A stretch of DNA of 64,000 bases from Ilyomonas sp965199845 (GCA_965199845.1 CBDATZ010000038.1:62001-126000), one strand, 5' to 3'. Shown: positions 17,190-26,735, numbered from the stretch's first letter. Made by a program: numbers and translations. Notes: generated from the sequence alone by a model not told the origin.

Positions 17190-19397
17190 ATGAAATACAA
17201 CGCTTGCCGTAAGCCATTTTTGTTTTTATTTCTGTTACTGACAACATTCTATACGATGGCACAATCTGTAATTATTCCGCTGCAAACAACACATCACGCA
17301 ATTGTATTGCAGACCGATAATGACAATCGCCTGCGAATGATTTATTCAGGTAAATCGCTGCGCGATACAAGTGAATATGCACAGGCTGCCATGGCTTATC
17401 ATTTATCAGACGATAACGCCGGTATTTATAATGCAGCTTATACGCCGGCCGGCACCTGGAATATGTCAGTTCCCGCTATTGAAGTGCGTCATGCCGATGG
17501 CAATATGTCTTTGGAATTAAAGTATATAAGTCATCATACCGAGCAAACAAAAGATGGCGCTGCACTAACGCGTGTTGTATTGAAAGATCCGGTTTACCCG
17601 CTTACCGTAACGCTTTGCTATAAAGTATGGAATGATGATGATGTAATACAACAATGGACAGAAATAGAACATTCTGAAAAAGGAGCGGTGGTATTGAAAA
17701 AATTCGCGTCAGCCAATTTATATTTTGCAGAAAAAGATTGTTATCTCACCACATTCGGCGGCGAATATGCAAAAGAAATGCAGCCATCAGAAACCAAGCT
17801 TGTACAAGGCGTTCGTAGTGTGGAAAGCGTGCTTGGCACAAGAGCTATGCTTTTGCAATCGCCCGATTTTATTCTTTCTTATGGCAAGCCGGCTTCTGAA
17901 AATGAAGGCAGCGTCATGTTAGGTCAGCTTTCGTGGAGCGGCAATTTTAAACTGGAATGGGAAGTGGATTCTCACGGAGGTTTGCGGTTAATCACAGGTA
18001 TCAATCCATACAATTCAGATTATACATTGCAGCCCAATACGGTATTTGCTACGCCGCCTTTTACCTATACTTTTTCTGACAGCGGAACCGGCGATGCAAG
18101 CCGCCAGCTACATCGCTGGGTTCGTAAGCACAGCTTAACAAATGGCAACGGTGAACGATTAACTTTACTAAATAACTGGGAAGCCACTTATTTTGATTTT
18201 GATGAAAATAAGCTCACTGCCTTGTTCGCTGATGCCAAGAGTTTAGGCGTTGATATGTTCTTGTTAGATGATGGCTGGTTTGGTAATAATCATCCACGCA
18301 ATGCTGATACAGCCGGCTTAGGCGACTGGCAGGAAAATGTAAAAAAATTGCCGCACGGTTTGGGCTATCTTGTAAAAGGTGCAGAGCAGCAAGGCGTTAA
18401 ATTTGGTGTCTGGATAGAGCCTGAAATGGTAAACCCAAAAAGCGATTTGTATCATACACATTTAGATTGGGTAATCAAACAGCCGCAACGTCCCAAGATT
18501 TATTATCGCAACCAGCTGGTGCTCGATTTGAGTAATCCGGCGGTGCAGGATTTTGTCTATGGAATTGTAGATTCTCTTTTCATAAAAAATCCGTCGCTGG
18601 CTTTTATAAAATGGGATTGTAACGCTGTTATCTTCAACGCATATTCTGCTTATTTAGAAAAGAAAAAAGTACCGCAAACACATTTGTATATTGAGTATGT
18701 AAAAGGCTTGTACAATGTGTTGAAACGCATACGCAGCAAGTATCCTGGCGTTCCTATGATGTTGTGTTCCGGCGGAGGCGGAAGAAGCGATTATGAATTG
18801 CTGAAATACTTTACTGAATTCTGGCCAAGCGATGATACCGAACCTGTAGAACGCATTTACCAGCAATACGATTATTCTTATTTCTTTCCTTCCATTGCTA
18901 CCGATTGTCATGTAACCAACTGGGGCAAACAACCTATCAAATTCCGGGTTGATGTTGCCAGTATGGGCAAGCTGGGTTTTGATATTGTTTACAGTAAACT
19001 GAGCGATAAAGACAAGCAATTTTGCACAGAAGCCGTAAGTAATTATAACAGGTTTAAAGATGTGGTTTGGCACGGCGATATGTACCGGTTGATGAGTCCG
19101 CATGAAGGCGATATTGCATCTGTTATGTATGTGTCGGAAGATAAAAACAAAGCAGTCATGTTTACCTATATAAGTAATGACCGGGTTGGGGTTTCTACAA
19201 GGTTACCCATTTTATTGAAAGGATTGGATGCCAGTAAAAAGTACACAGTTACAGAAACAAACCTGTATCCCGGCTCCAATTCTTCTTTACCAAACGGACA
19301 AACTTTTAGCGGAGATTACCTGATGAAAATCGGTTATAATCCAAATGTAAATAGCCGGAGAATGAGCGTGGTTTTGGAAATCGATTCAGTGAAATAA
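17190..19397 (+). CDS. GH36 alpha-galactosidase, secreted
   Basis: 735 residues, typical for GH36. A signal peptide ends near 'FYTMAQS'. An N-terminal beta-supersandwich (to about residue 320) precedes the (beta/alpha)8 barrel starting at 'NNWEATYFDFDENKL'. Motifs: 'MFLLDDGWFGN', 'GVWIEPEMVNPKSDLY', the nucleophile D476 in 'FIKWDCN' and the acid/base Asp in 'WPSDDTEP' (548-549). It releases terminal alpha-linked galactose from oligosaccharides such as raffinose or galactomannan fragments. The next genes (lipoprotein, CBM9 protein) are not a clear polysaccharide-utilisation locus, and no SusC/D pair is present. Confidence 0.93.
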   Translation: MKYNACRKPFLFLFLLLTTFYTMAQSVIIPLQTTHHAIVLQTDNDNRLRMIYSGKSLRDTSEYAQAAMAYHLSDDNAGIYNAAYTPAGTWNMSVPAIEVRHADGNMSLELKYISHHTEQTKDGAALTRVVLKDPVYPLTVTLCYKVWNDDDVIQQWTEIEHSEKGAVVLKKFASANLYFAEKDCYLTTFGGEYAKEMQPSETKLVQGVRSVESVLGTRAMLLQSPDFILSYGKPASENEGSVMLGQLSWSGNFKLEWEVDSHGGLRLITGINPYNSDYTLQPNTVFATPPFTYTFSDSGTGDASRQLHRWVRKHSLTNGNGERLTLLNNWEATYFDFDENKLTALFADAKSLGVDMFLLDDGWFGNNHPRNADTAGLGDWQENVKKLPHGLGYLVKGAEQQGVKFGVWIEPEMVNPKSDLYHTHLDWVIKQPQRPKIYYRNQLVLDLSNPAVQDFVYGIVDSLFIKNPSLAFIKWDCNAVIFNAYSAYLEKKKVPQTHLYIEYVKGLYNVLKRIRSKYPGVPMMLCSGGGGRSDYELLKYFTEFWPSDDTEPVERIYQQYDYSYFFPSIATDCHVTNWGKQPIKFRVDVASMGKLGFDIVYSKLSDKDKQFCTEAVSNYNRFKDVVWHGDMYRLMSPHEGDIASVMYVSEDKNKAVMFTYISNDRVGVSTRLPILLKGLDASKKYTVTETNLYPGSNSSLPNGQTFSGDYLMKIGYNPNVNSRRMSVVLEIDSVK

Positions 19398-19571
19398 AAT
19401 AGCAATTTTTATAGATAAATAAAATTTTTTAATAAAATTAAACGATTAAATAAATTGATTATCAAGCGTTTGAGAATTAATAATAAAAAGTTTAAAAAAT
19501 CTTTTTTGGAAGCCGGGTTACTATTTTCAGGTTGCGGTATTAACTGTAAACAAACACAAATAATCTTTAAA

Positions 19572-19802
19572 ATGAAAAAACTTCTTGTTGTTTTAGCAAT
19601 CGGCGCTTTTGCAGCCTGTAACACTGGTACTTCAACTGATAATACAACTGATTCTTTAAAAGATGCGGTTGATTCTACGAAAGATGCAAAAGTTGATATG
19701 GTTGATTCTACAAAAGATGCAGTTGATTCTTCTCTTAAAGCTGCAAAAGATTCAATTAAATCTGATGCAAAAGCTGCAAAAGATTCTATAAAAGGCAAAT
19801 AA
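19572..19802 (+). CDS. Small repeat-containing lipoprotein
   Basis: 76 residues starting at the ATG at 19572; the frame is open further upstream but the signal sequence begins here. Lipoprotein signal 'MKKLLVVLAIGAFAAC' with Cys at residue 16. The rest is a low-complexity amphipathic helix built from repeats of the type D-S-x-K-D-A-[VK] and A-K-D-S-I-K, rich in Asp, Lys, Ser, Ala, with no aromatic residues. It resembles LEA-like or apolipoprotein-like small lipoproteins; by analogy it may be an envelope spacer or stress protein, but that is inference. Confidence 0.7.
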   Translation: MKKLLVVLAIGAFAACNTGTSTDNTTDSLKDAVDSTKDAKVDMVDSTKDAVDSSLKAAKDSIKSDAKAAKDSIKGK

Positions 19803-19873
19803 TTTATATAGTGTTTCTTTCCTGCTTGCGGGAAGATAACAGATACGTTTTTCATATGGCAAGCAATCGTTAG

Positions 19874-19907
19874 AGGCCGTCCCTATTCTTGGGGAGGGCT
19901 TTTTTTT
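19874..19907 (+). terminator. Terminator after the small lipoprotein
   Basis: Stem GGCCGTCCC / GGGGAGGGC (one mismatch), 7-nt loop, then eight T. Confidence 0.75.
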
Positions 19908-19957
19908 GTTCATGATTGATGATACATTTGGTTTTAGATAATCAAATGAAACTAAAA

Positions 19958-20118
19958 TTACCTGCTATATCGTGTTTGCAACCTGTCAGGTAAAATTGCA
20001 ATTCCTTCAGATGTCCGGATGATTAACAAACAAATCAAAACATATAACCTTGACAATTTAGAATAACGAATGCGCATGATTCATTCGTAACAAAATTTTA
20101 AACAGGTAATATTACCTG
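19958..20118. promoter_or_regulatory. Operator-like TTACCTG/CAGGTAA sites upstream of CBM9 gene
   Basis: A half-site TTACCTG at 19958-19964, a short palindrome ACCTG-T-CAGGT at 19981-19991 extended to CAGGTAA, and a perfect 16-bp palindrome CAGGTAATATTACCTG at 20103-20118. The same half-site in three places, 73-230 bases before the start of the CBM9 gene, suggests a regulator binding site; the regulator is not in the window. Confidence 0.5.
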
Positions 20119-20190
20119 GTATCAATCTTACATTTTATCTCTTTCCTGTTATCTTTATTTTTTAAGCAGGCACAAATCAACAAACATAGA

Positions 20191-21282
20191 ATGCGTATAA
20201 GAATTCTTTTCTTTCTTTTTATTTGTTTATGTATATCAAAAAGCTATTCGCAAAATTTGTTGCAGAAATACAATCCGCAGCTATTTACAAAGCCACTTTC
20301 TTATACAACAATTCGAACACAACAAAAAATAACTATTGATGGAAACTTGTCAGAAAAAGATTGGCAAAATGTGCCCTGGTCATCTTCATTTACCGATATC
20401 GAAGGCGATATAAAACCAAAGCCTGCTTACAACACACAAATGAAAATGTTGTGGGATGATACATGCCTGTATGTAGCTGCGCAACTGCAGGAACCGCAAC
20501 TTAACGCCACCTTGTTACAACACGATACAATTGTTTTTTATAATAATGATTTCGAGATTTTTATTGATCCTGATAACGACACGCATCAATACTTTGAAAT
20601 CGAAGTCAATGCACTCAATACCATCTTCGATTTGTTTATGACAAAGCCATATCGCAACGGTGCAGACGCTTTAATTGGTTATGATGTGCAAGGTTTGCAG
20701 TCGGCTATTAAATTAAAAGGAATGTTGAATAAAAGCAGCGATACAGATTCAGGATGGACTGTTGAAATGATGATTCCATTCCGGGCATTAAATTTTGGTT
20801 TCCGAACAAGCTTTACACCAACCGTTGGCAGCTTTTACCGTATCAACTTTTCGAGAGTTGAATGGGATTGGGATGTTGTAAACGGCAGCTATGTAAAACG
20901 GAAAGATGCCAATGGTAAAAACCTGCCGGAACACAATTGGGTTTGGTCTCAGCAAGGCGTTATCAATATGCATTATCCGGAACGTTGGGGCTATTTATTT
21001 TTTGGTGATAACAGAGATACAAATTATGAAATACCAGCAACGGAAGAAGTGAAAAATTACTTGTGGCTGGTATATTATAAGCAAAGAGATTTCTTTGAAA
21101 AGAACAGGAAATATGCAACTGAACTTTCTCAATTGCAAGTTTCATCTACAATACAAATCAACCAGGAAAATTATAGTTTGTCGCTAACTTCTATAAGCAC
21201 AAAATTCATTGCTGAAATCAATGATACGAACAATAAAATTCATATCACAATTGATGAAGAGGGAAAAGTAAAACAGCAATAA
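20191..21282 (+). CDS. Secreted CBM9-like carbohydrate-binding protein
   Basis: 363 residues with a signal peptide ending near 'SKSYSQ'. The middle carries the family-9-like carbohydrate-binding fold: 'ITIDGNLSEKDWQNVPWSSSFTDI', 'KMLWDDTCLYVAAQLQEP', 'NNDFEIFIDPDNDTHQYFEIEVNALNTIFDL', 'SGWTVEMMIPFRALNF' and 'GSFYRINFSRVEWDW'. The aspartates in the 'DPDNDTHQYFE' loop could bind calcium or sugar. No catalytic domain is attached, so it may bind oligosaccharide or heme-like ligands in the periplasm. Preceded by repeated palindromic sites. Confidence 0.82.
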   Translation: MRIRILFFLFICLCISKSYSQNLLQKYNPQLFTKPLSYTTIRTQQKITIDGNLSEKDWQNVPWSSSFTDIEGDIKPKPAYNTQMKMLWDDTCLYVAAQLQEPQLNATLLQHDTIVFYNNDFEIFIDPDNDTHQYFEIEVNALNTIFDLFMTKPYRNGADALIGYDVQGLQSAIKLKGMLNKSSDTDSGWTVEMMIPFRALNFGFRTSFTPTVGSFYRINFSRVEWDWDVVNGSYVKRKDANGKNLPEHNWVWSQQGVINMHYPERWGYLFFGDNRDTNYEIPATEEVKNYLWLVYYKQRDFFEKNRKYATELSQLQVSSTIQINQENYSLSLTSISTKFIAEINDTNNKIHITIDEEGKVKQQ

Positions 21283-21304
21283 AGTTGAATGATAAAAATA
21301 GTAT

Positions 21305-22534
21305 TCAGGAAGCAAATTCTTTTGTCATTTCCGTTACTGTTTTTTCAACAGGATAAAAGCTGAGTAAGCGTTCTATTACTTTCTCAACAACAGCATCCGG
21401 ACAGCTTGCGCCACTGGTAATTAATATTTTTACCGGTTCTGTTTCCGGCAGATAATGATGTACAAGTTTCTCTTCTTTTGTGCGCCAGTGACAATTAATA
21501 ATTTCCTCTTTTGAAATTAATTTAATGGCATCATCAATAAAATAAGTCGGTAGTTTTTGCTCACACAATTCAACAAGATGAGATGTATTGCTGCTGTTAT
21601 AACCACCAACAACAATGGCAATATCGGCAGGCGTTTCAAGCATTCCGTTTACGGCTGTTTGATTGTCATTGGTAGCATAACAAAGTGTATCTCGCGCATC
21701 TGCAAAATGTTCCTGCACCTTGTTACCTTCCAAACCATAATGTGTAATCATTATGCTTCGTAAATAATCTGAAATAGCCTGTGTGTCTGTGGCTAATTGC
21801 GTGGTTTGATTAACTACACCAATACGCTGTAAATCTTTATTTGCGTTAAAGTCCGGCGAATATCTTCCCTCAAATTCAGTGTAAAAATCGACTGCATTTT
21901 TCTCCCCGGTTATATATTTGGCAAGCTCGATTGTCTCATACATATCGTTTACGATAACCGTTGGTGTATTGGAAGAAGCATGAGAAAAAGTAGCGCGTGT
22001 TTCTTCATGTTTCGGCTTGCCGTGAACCACAATGCTGTAACCTTTTTCAGCAATCTGTTCGCTTCTGTTCCACACTTTTCTTACAAACGGACAAGTGGTA
22101 TCATATTGTTCTGTATGTATGCCTTTTTTACGCAGCAATTCCTGTATTTGCAAAGTTGTACCAAAGGCAGGAATCAATACAACATCATCGGCTGTAAGGT
22201 CATCAAACGGCACAATCTGGTTGCCGTATGTATCTTGTAAAAACAAGATTCCGTTTTTCTTTAAATCTGCATTTACCTGCGGATTATGGATCATTTCGCT
22301 CAATAAAAAAATGCGTTTGCCTTTGTTTTCGGCGATTGTTTTGAAAGCAATATCAATTGCATTTTCAACACCATAACAGAAACCAAAATGACGGGCAAGA
22401 TAAATGTGTACAGAACCAAACTGGAGCAGCGTTGGCGTAAAGTCTTTCTTCAACCTGTCAGCTTCTTTACGCTTATTTTTAATAGCGCTTATTAACGGGC
22501 TTCGATATATATTGGGAACTACAAATGTTTTCAT
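21305..22534 (-). CDS. ispH: 4-hydroxy-3-methylbut-2-enyl diphosphate reductase
   Basis: Last enzyme of the MEP isoprenoid pathway, reducing HMBPP to IPP and DMAPP with a [4Fe-4S] cluster. I choose the ATG at 22534 ('MKTFVVPNIYRSP'); the frame is open six codons earlier. 409 residues, the long Bacteroidota form with an N-terminal extension before 'LARHFGFCYGVENAI'. The three cluster cysteines are seen in 'GFCYG', 'TTCPFV' and 'GASCPD', and the 'HGKPKHEET' and 'NQTTQL' motifs are intact. It is the last gene of a probable murF-DUF983-ispH unit on the minus strand. Confidence 0.95.
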   Translation of the reverse strand: MKTFVVPNIYRSPLISAIKNKRKEADRLKKDFTPTLLQFGSVHIYLARHFGFCYGVENAIDIAFKTIAENKGKRIFLLSEMIHNPQVNADLKKNGILFLQDTYGNQIVPFDDLTADDVVLIPAFGTTLQIQELLRKKGIHTEQYDTTCPFVRKVWNRSEQIAEKGYSIVVHGKPKHEETRATFSHASSNTPTVIVNDMYETIELAKYITGEKNAVDFYTEFEGRYSPDFNANKDLQRIGVVNQTTQLATDTQAISDYLRSIMITHYGLEGNKVQEHFADARDTLCYATNDNQTAVNGMLETPADIAIVVGGYNSSNTSHLVELCEQKLPTYFIDDAIKLISKEEIINCHWRTKEEKLVHHYLPETEPVKILITSGASCPDAVVEKVIERLLSFYPVEKTVTEMTKEFAS

Positions 22535-22539
22535 GAAAA

Positions 22540-22568
22540 AGTGAAAAGTCAAAAGTGAAAAGTCAAAA
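22540..22568. repeat. Short tandem repeat upstream of ispH
   Basis: Two direct copies of a 14-base unit (GTGAAAAGTCAAAA) in the gap between DUF983 and ispH. Confidence 0.6.
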
Positions 22569-22606
22569 GAATTATATCACTTGATATTCATAACTAATAA
22601 TTATCA

Positions 22607-23068
22607 TTACCAATTGCCCATGTGTTCTTTCACAATCCGTTCCGGATCCTGCACCTGATGCACACGCCAGTCAGGATCGTATTTTACAAACCAGCTAAGC
22701 CACAGAGTGCGTGACAACCGCATAAACACAGGCTGAAGTAACAGGAGCGATACAGCATTTATACCAAGCCACCAGAACAGGCGATTATCGTAAATAGAAA
22801 TGCCTATAATTACCCACCACGCTATAAAAGTAGCAACCGAAAAAGCAACTGTAAGCGCATAACTTACATAGCTGGTTCCATAATAAAAGCCCACTTCTAT
22901 TTCGGTTGGCTGACCGCAGGCCGGACATTTATCGTGCATCTTTATATATTCGCTGCTTTTTAGTGCATAAGCGTTATGGCTTTTAAAAAGATAACCTTCG
23001 CGGCAACGCGGACACTTATTGCCTAACACACTAACCAGGTAACCCGGCTTTTCTTTATTATCGCTCAT
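22607..23068 (-). CDS. DUF983 family membrane protein
   Basis: 153 residues. The N-terminal part has two CxxC pairs ('NKCPRCREGYLF' and 'DKCPACGQPTEIEVGFYYGTSYVSYAL'), the zinc-ribbon-like signature of DUF983, followed by two membrane segments and the 'DPDWRVH' tail. The function of the family is unknown; a metal-binding membrane role is inferred. It lies between murF and ispH with gaps of 55 and 72 bases. Confidence 0.88.
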   Translation of the reverse strand: MSDNKEKPGYLVSVLGNKCPRCREGYLFKSHNAYALKSSEYIKMHDKCPACGQPTEIEVGFYYGTSYVSYALTVAFSVATFIAWWVIIGISIYDNRLFWWLGINAVSLLLLQPVFMRLSRTLWLSWFVKYDPDWRVHQVQDPERIVKEHMGNW

Positions 23069-23123
23069 AACCTTATTTTATACTGTAAAATTAACTAAAA
23101 TGAAGCCACGATAATATTATTAC

Positions 23124-24404
23124 TTAGCTTACTATTGATTCCATCTGCATACTGCGCGAACCTTTGATAAGTATGTATGCATTATGTAAATCTTGTTTCC
23201 GAAACCATTCACCGGCTTCTTTTGCATTCGCAAATTGAGAGTATGGATGATGAACCTGGCTGAAATAATTTCCCACTAAAACAACATTTGTAAAATGATG
23301 TTGTTCAATCAGGTTAACCAGTTGCTGATGTTCATCCAAACTATCTGCACCCAACTCAGCCATGCTTCCCAGCATCAACAGTTTGTTATCAGATTTTATA
23401 TTGGCAAAGTTTTCAACAGCCGCTTTCATGCTTGATGGATTTGCATTGTAAGCATCCAATATAATTTTATTGCCGTCTTTTTCTATCAGCTGCGAACGGC
23501 TGTTGGATGGCGAATAATTTTCGATTGCTGCTTTTATCTTTTCTTCCGGCACCGTAAAGTATTTACCAACAGCCACCGCACACAAGATATTGGGCAGGTT
23601 ATAATTGCCAACCAGTTGCGTTTTTACAGGCGATAAAGAAAAGCCTTTGGTAAATTCAGCTTCAACAAAAGAAGCGCCTTCGTTTGCAACGCCGGTTACT
23701 TCTCCGTTCTTTGTACCATACCAATAAATATCATGGATGTCGTGGCTCATTTGATGCAGGTAATCATAATCATCAAACGCAAGTACAGAGCCGTTTACAG
23801 CGCGAATATAATCATACAGTTCACCTTTGCCTTTGCGCACGCCTTCTATACTTCCAAAGCCTTCCAAATGGGCTTTGCCACAGTTTGTGATAATGCCATG
23901 CGTTGGCTGCGTATAAATACAGTAACCTGCAATTTCCTGCAAATGATTTGCGCCCATTTCTATTACCGCCATTTGCGCATCGGTCTTTATTTTTAAAAGC
24001 GTAAGCGGAATGCCAATATGATTGTTGAGGTTGCCTTGCGTGGTATAGGTAATATAATGTGAAGACAACACTGCGTGAACCAATTCTTTTGTAGTTGTTT
24101 TGCCATTGCTTCCTGTTATCGCGATGAAAGGAATTGAGAATTGTTCGCGATGATATTTGGCTAATTGCTGCAAGGTTTGCAATACATCATCAACCAATAT
24201 GAATCTATCGTCTTCAGTTTCTGTTTTTTCATCAATCACAGCATAAGCCGCGCCTTGTGCAAGCGCTTGTAAAGCAAAGGCGTTGCCATTAAAATTGGCG
24301 CCTTTTAATGCAAAAAATAAATCGCCCTTTTGTAGTTGGCGCGTGTCTGTTTGCACAGACGGATATTGCTGATAAATCTGGTAAAGCTTTTGTATGGTTA
24401 TCAC
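23124..24404 (-). CDS. murF: UDP-N-acetylmuramoyl-tripeptide--D-alanyl-D-alanine ligase
   Basis: 426 residues. Adds the D-Ala-D-Ala dipeptide to the cell-wall precursor in the cytoplasm. Visible: the N-terminal substrate domain ('SVQTDTRQLQKGDLFFALKG'), the P-loop 'AITGSNGKTTTKELV', 'NLNNHIGIPLTLL', 'EMGANHLQEIAGYC', 'TNCGKAHLEGFGS' and the C-terminal 'LDAYNANPSSMKAA'. It works just after Ddl, whose gene is at 59578-60567, so both D-Ala-D-Ala steps are in the window but unlinked. Confidence 0.95.
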   Translation of the reverse strand: MITIQKLYQIYQQYPSVQTDTRQLQKGDLFFALKGANFNGNAFALQALAQGAAYAVIDEKTETEDDRFILVDDVLQTLQQLAKYHREQFSIPFIAITGSNGKTTTKELVHAVLSSHYITYTTQGNLNNHIGIPLTLLKIKTDAQMAVIEMGANHLQEIAGYCIYTQPTHGIITNCGKAHLEGFGSIEGVRKGKGELYDYIRAVNGSVLAFDDYDYLHQMSHDIHDIYWYGTKNGEVTGVANEGASFVEAEFTKGFSLSPVKTQLVGNYNLPNILCAVAVGKYFTVPEEKIKAAIENYSPSNSRSQLIEKDGNKIILDAYNANPSSMKAAVENFANIKSDNKLLMLGSMAELGADSLDEHQQLVNLIEQHHFTNVVLVGNYFSQVHHPYSQFANAKEAGEWFRKQDLHNAYILIKGSRSMQMESIVS

Positions 24405-24689
24405 AACGATTGATTAGAAATGCGCAAGGTAAGAAACGCCCTGAATTAAAAGGATTTAGCCGGTTTATGATAATAGTTATGGTATATACAATTTTTACTA
24501 AAAAAAAGGAGAAATAATTTATTTTTCGGAAATTTGTGTATCATTGCAACAGAAACAAAGCTGATTAGTTTTAATCATTTTTCTCCTCAGCTCGCCAAAG
24601 TTTCTTTTTAATCAAGCAATTTTATTTATTTTCTTTCATTAAATCCAGATTAATAATCCCAATTTTTCTGATTTCTTTTATTACATTTT

Positions 24690-26423
24690 ATGTACGACAT
24701 TTTGCAGTTAAACGACATGTTAGTGCCGGAGTTGCAGGACATAGCCGAGCAGCTTAACATATCCAACGCTAAAAAACTAAATAAGCAAGACCTGGTTTAC
24801 AAAATCCTTGACAGCCAGGCTCTGGAAGCTACTGATAAACCTGCAGCCCCTGCTGAAAAACCTAAACGCAAACGCACCGTAAAAGCCGCCGCTCCTGTTG
24901 AAGCACAACCGGCAGAACGGGAAGCAAAGAATGAAGAAATTCCTTCGCAGGAAGAAGTTCCGGTTGCCGAAGTAAGCGCAGCAGAAGAACCGGTAAAACG
25001 CCGCAAACGCAAGCCTGTTGCAGCTCCTGTTAGCATTAGTAATGATTCTGATTCGAATTCGGACAATGAAAATGACGATGCCGCTACGACAATTGGTGAC
25101 GATGATATGCCACAGATTTCGCCTGCTTTTCTGGCTTTACTTAATGGTACCGGCAACGATACTTTTGTGAGTGAAGATATGAGTGATGACGATTTTGAAG
25201 CAGAAGAACCGGAGCCGGAAGACGAAGAGGAGGAGGAAGAAGAAGTTGTAGTAAAACAACCGGTTGCCAGGCAATCTTCTAAAAAAGAACAGAATTTTAA
25301 TATAGAATTTGATGGTGTAATAACCGGTGAAGGCGTTTTGGAAATGATGCCGGATGGCTATGGTTTCCTTCGTTCTTCCGATTATAATTATTTATCATCA
25401 CCGGATGATGTTTATGTTTCTCCTTCGCAGATCAAATTATTTGGTTTAAAAACCGGCGACACCGTTACAGGTTCGGTTCGTCCGCCAAAAGAAGGGGAAA
25501 AATATTTCGCTTTATTAAAGGTTGAAAACATCAACGGCAAAAGTCCCGACGAAGTTAGAGACCGCGTTCCGTTCGATTATTTAACACCTTTGTTCCCTTA
25601 CGAAAAGCTGAATCTTTTTACTACGCCAAGTAATTACAGCACACGTATTATAGATTTGTTTTCGCCTATTGGTAAAGGTCAGCGCGGCTTAATTGTAGCG
25701 CAACCGAAAGTTGGCAAAACGGTGCTTTTAAAAGAAGTCGCCAATGCAATAGCCGCTAATCATCCGGAATGTTATTTAATGGTTGTTTTAATTGATGAAC
25801 GCCCGGAAGAAGTTACCGATATGGAGCGCAGCGTAAAAGCCGAAGTAATTGCTTCTACGTTTGACGAGCCGGCCGATAAGCATGTAAAAGTTTCTACCAT
25901 TGCTTTGCAGAAAGCTAAGCGTTTGGTTGAGTGTGGCCACGATGTTGTAATACTATTAGATTCGATTACGCGTTTGGCAAGAGCACACAATACGGTGGCA
26001 CCATCAAGCGGTAAAGTTTTAAGCGGTGGTGTGGAAGCTAATGCCATGCAAAAACCAAAACAGTTTTTTGGCGCGGCACGTAAAATAGAAAATGGCGGTT
26101 CGCTCACGATACTTGCAACCGCTTTAATTGATACCGGCAGCAAAATGGATGAAGTTATTTTTGAAGAGTTTAAAGGTACGGGTAACATGGAGCTACAGCT
26201 TGACCGCCGCCTTGCCAACCGCCGTATTTTCCCTGCTATTGATTTGGTATCTTCATCTACCCGCCGCGACGATTTATTGTTAGACAGAGATGTTCTGAAA
26301 CGCATGAACATTCTTCGTTTGTATATTAACGATATGAATACAGAAGAAGCGATGAATGAGTTGTTGAAACGTATGCGCGGCACGAAAAGCAACGAAGAGT
26401 TTTTAGCCAGTATGAACGGATAA
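24690..26423 (+). CDS. rho: Transcription termination factor Rho
   Basis: 577 residues. Hexameric RNA-dependent helicase ending transcription. The N-terminal 'LNDMLVPELQDIAEQLNI' helix-extended domain is followed by a ~150-residue insert of Lys/Arg- then Asp/Glu-rich low complexity, common in Bacteroidota Rho. The cold-shock RNA-binding domain ('GVLEMMPDGYGFLRSSDYNYLSSPDDVYVSPSQI') and ATPase core follow: Walker A 'QPKVGKT' at 338-344, 'VVLIDERPEEVTDM', 'ILLDSITRLARAHN' and 'SGGVEANAM'. Walker A has 'QPKVGKT' where many have 'PPKAGKT'. A perfect palindromic terminator follows the stop. Confidence 0.96.
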   Translation: MYDILQLNDMLVPELQDIAEQLNISNAKKLNKQDLVYKILDSQALEATDKPAAPAEKPKRKRTVKAAAPVEAQPAEREAKNEEIPSQEEVPVAEVSAAEEPVKRRKRKPVAAPVSISNDSDSNSDNENDDAATTIGDDDMPQISPAFLALLNGTGNDTFVSEDMSDDDFEAEEPEPEDEEEEEEEVVVKQPVARQSSKKEQNFNIEFDGVITGEGVLEMMPDGYGFLRSSDYNYLSSPDDVYVSPSQIKLFGLKTGDTVTGSVRPPKEGEKYFALLKVENINGKSPDEVRDRVPFDYLTPLFPYEKLNLFTTPSNYSTRIIDLFSPIGKGQRGLIVAQPKVGKTVLLKEVANAIAANHPECYLMVVLIDERPEEVTDMERSVKAEVIASTFDEPADKHVKVSTIALQKAKRLVECGHDVVILLDSITRLARAHNTVAPSSGKVLSGGVEANAMQKPKQFFGAARKIENGGSLTILATALIDTGSKMDEVIFEEFKGTGNMELQLDRRLANRRIFPAIDLVSSSTRRDDLLLDRDVLKRMNILRLYINDMNTEEAMNELLKRMRGTKSNEEFLASMNG

Positions 26424-26444
26424 AATTTATATTATCAATACAAC

Positions 26445-26482
26445 AAAACAGCCTTGTAAGAATATTCTTACAAGGCTGTTTT
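26445..26482. terminator. Perfect palindromic terminator after rho
   Basis: A 38-base perfect palindrome with arms of 19 (AAAACAGCCTTGTAAGAAT and complement), with A- and T-rich ends on both strands, so likely works in both directions. Confidence 0.88.
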
Positions 26483-26699
26483 ACTTCAAAATATTCCTTA
26501 TACTTTTTTATTTTGATTATAACGTAACTGAAATATTTTTAAACCAGTTATGTCACAATTCATTTTGTAAAATAGCGATTTGGTGAACTGAACTTTGTAA
26601 AACGTTAATGACTTAAATGCACTAAACTTTTTTGCGTTTTGCTTTTATGTTATGAGGGAATATAAAAGGAATTTTTCACACAACTTATATTGATGGCAA

Positions 26700-26735
26700 T
26701 CTTATCTCACGTTCTGTTCTTATCTCACGTTCTGT
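26700..26735. repeat. Two exact tandem copies of an 18-base unit
   Basis: TCTTATCTCACGTTCTGT at 26700-26717 and again at 26718-26735, immediately downstream (on the minus strand) of the 26743-27159 gene. No hairpin is formed. Confidence 0.85.

Larger units (their letters stand above)
19803..20190. other. Intergenic region with terminator and repeated CAGGTAA sites
   Basis: 388 bases without a gene between the small lipoprotein and the CBM9 protein. It holds a terminator (19874-19907) and three operator-like elements described separately. Confidence 0.6.
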
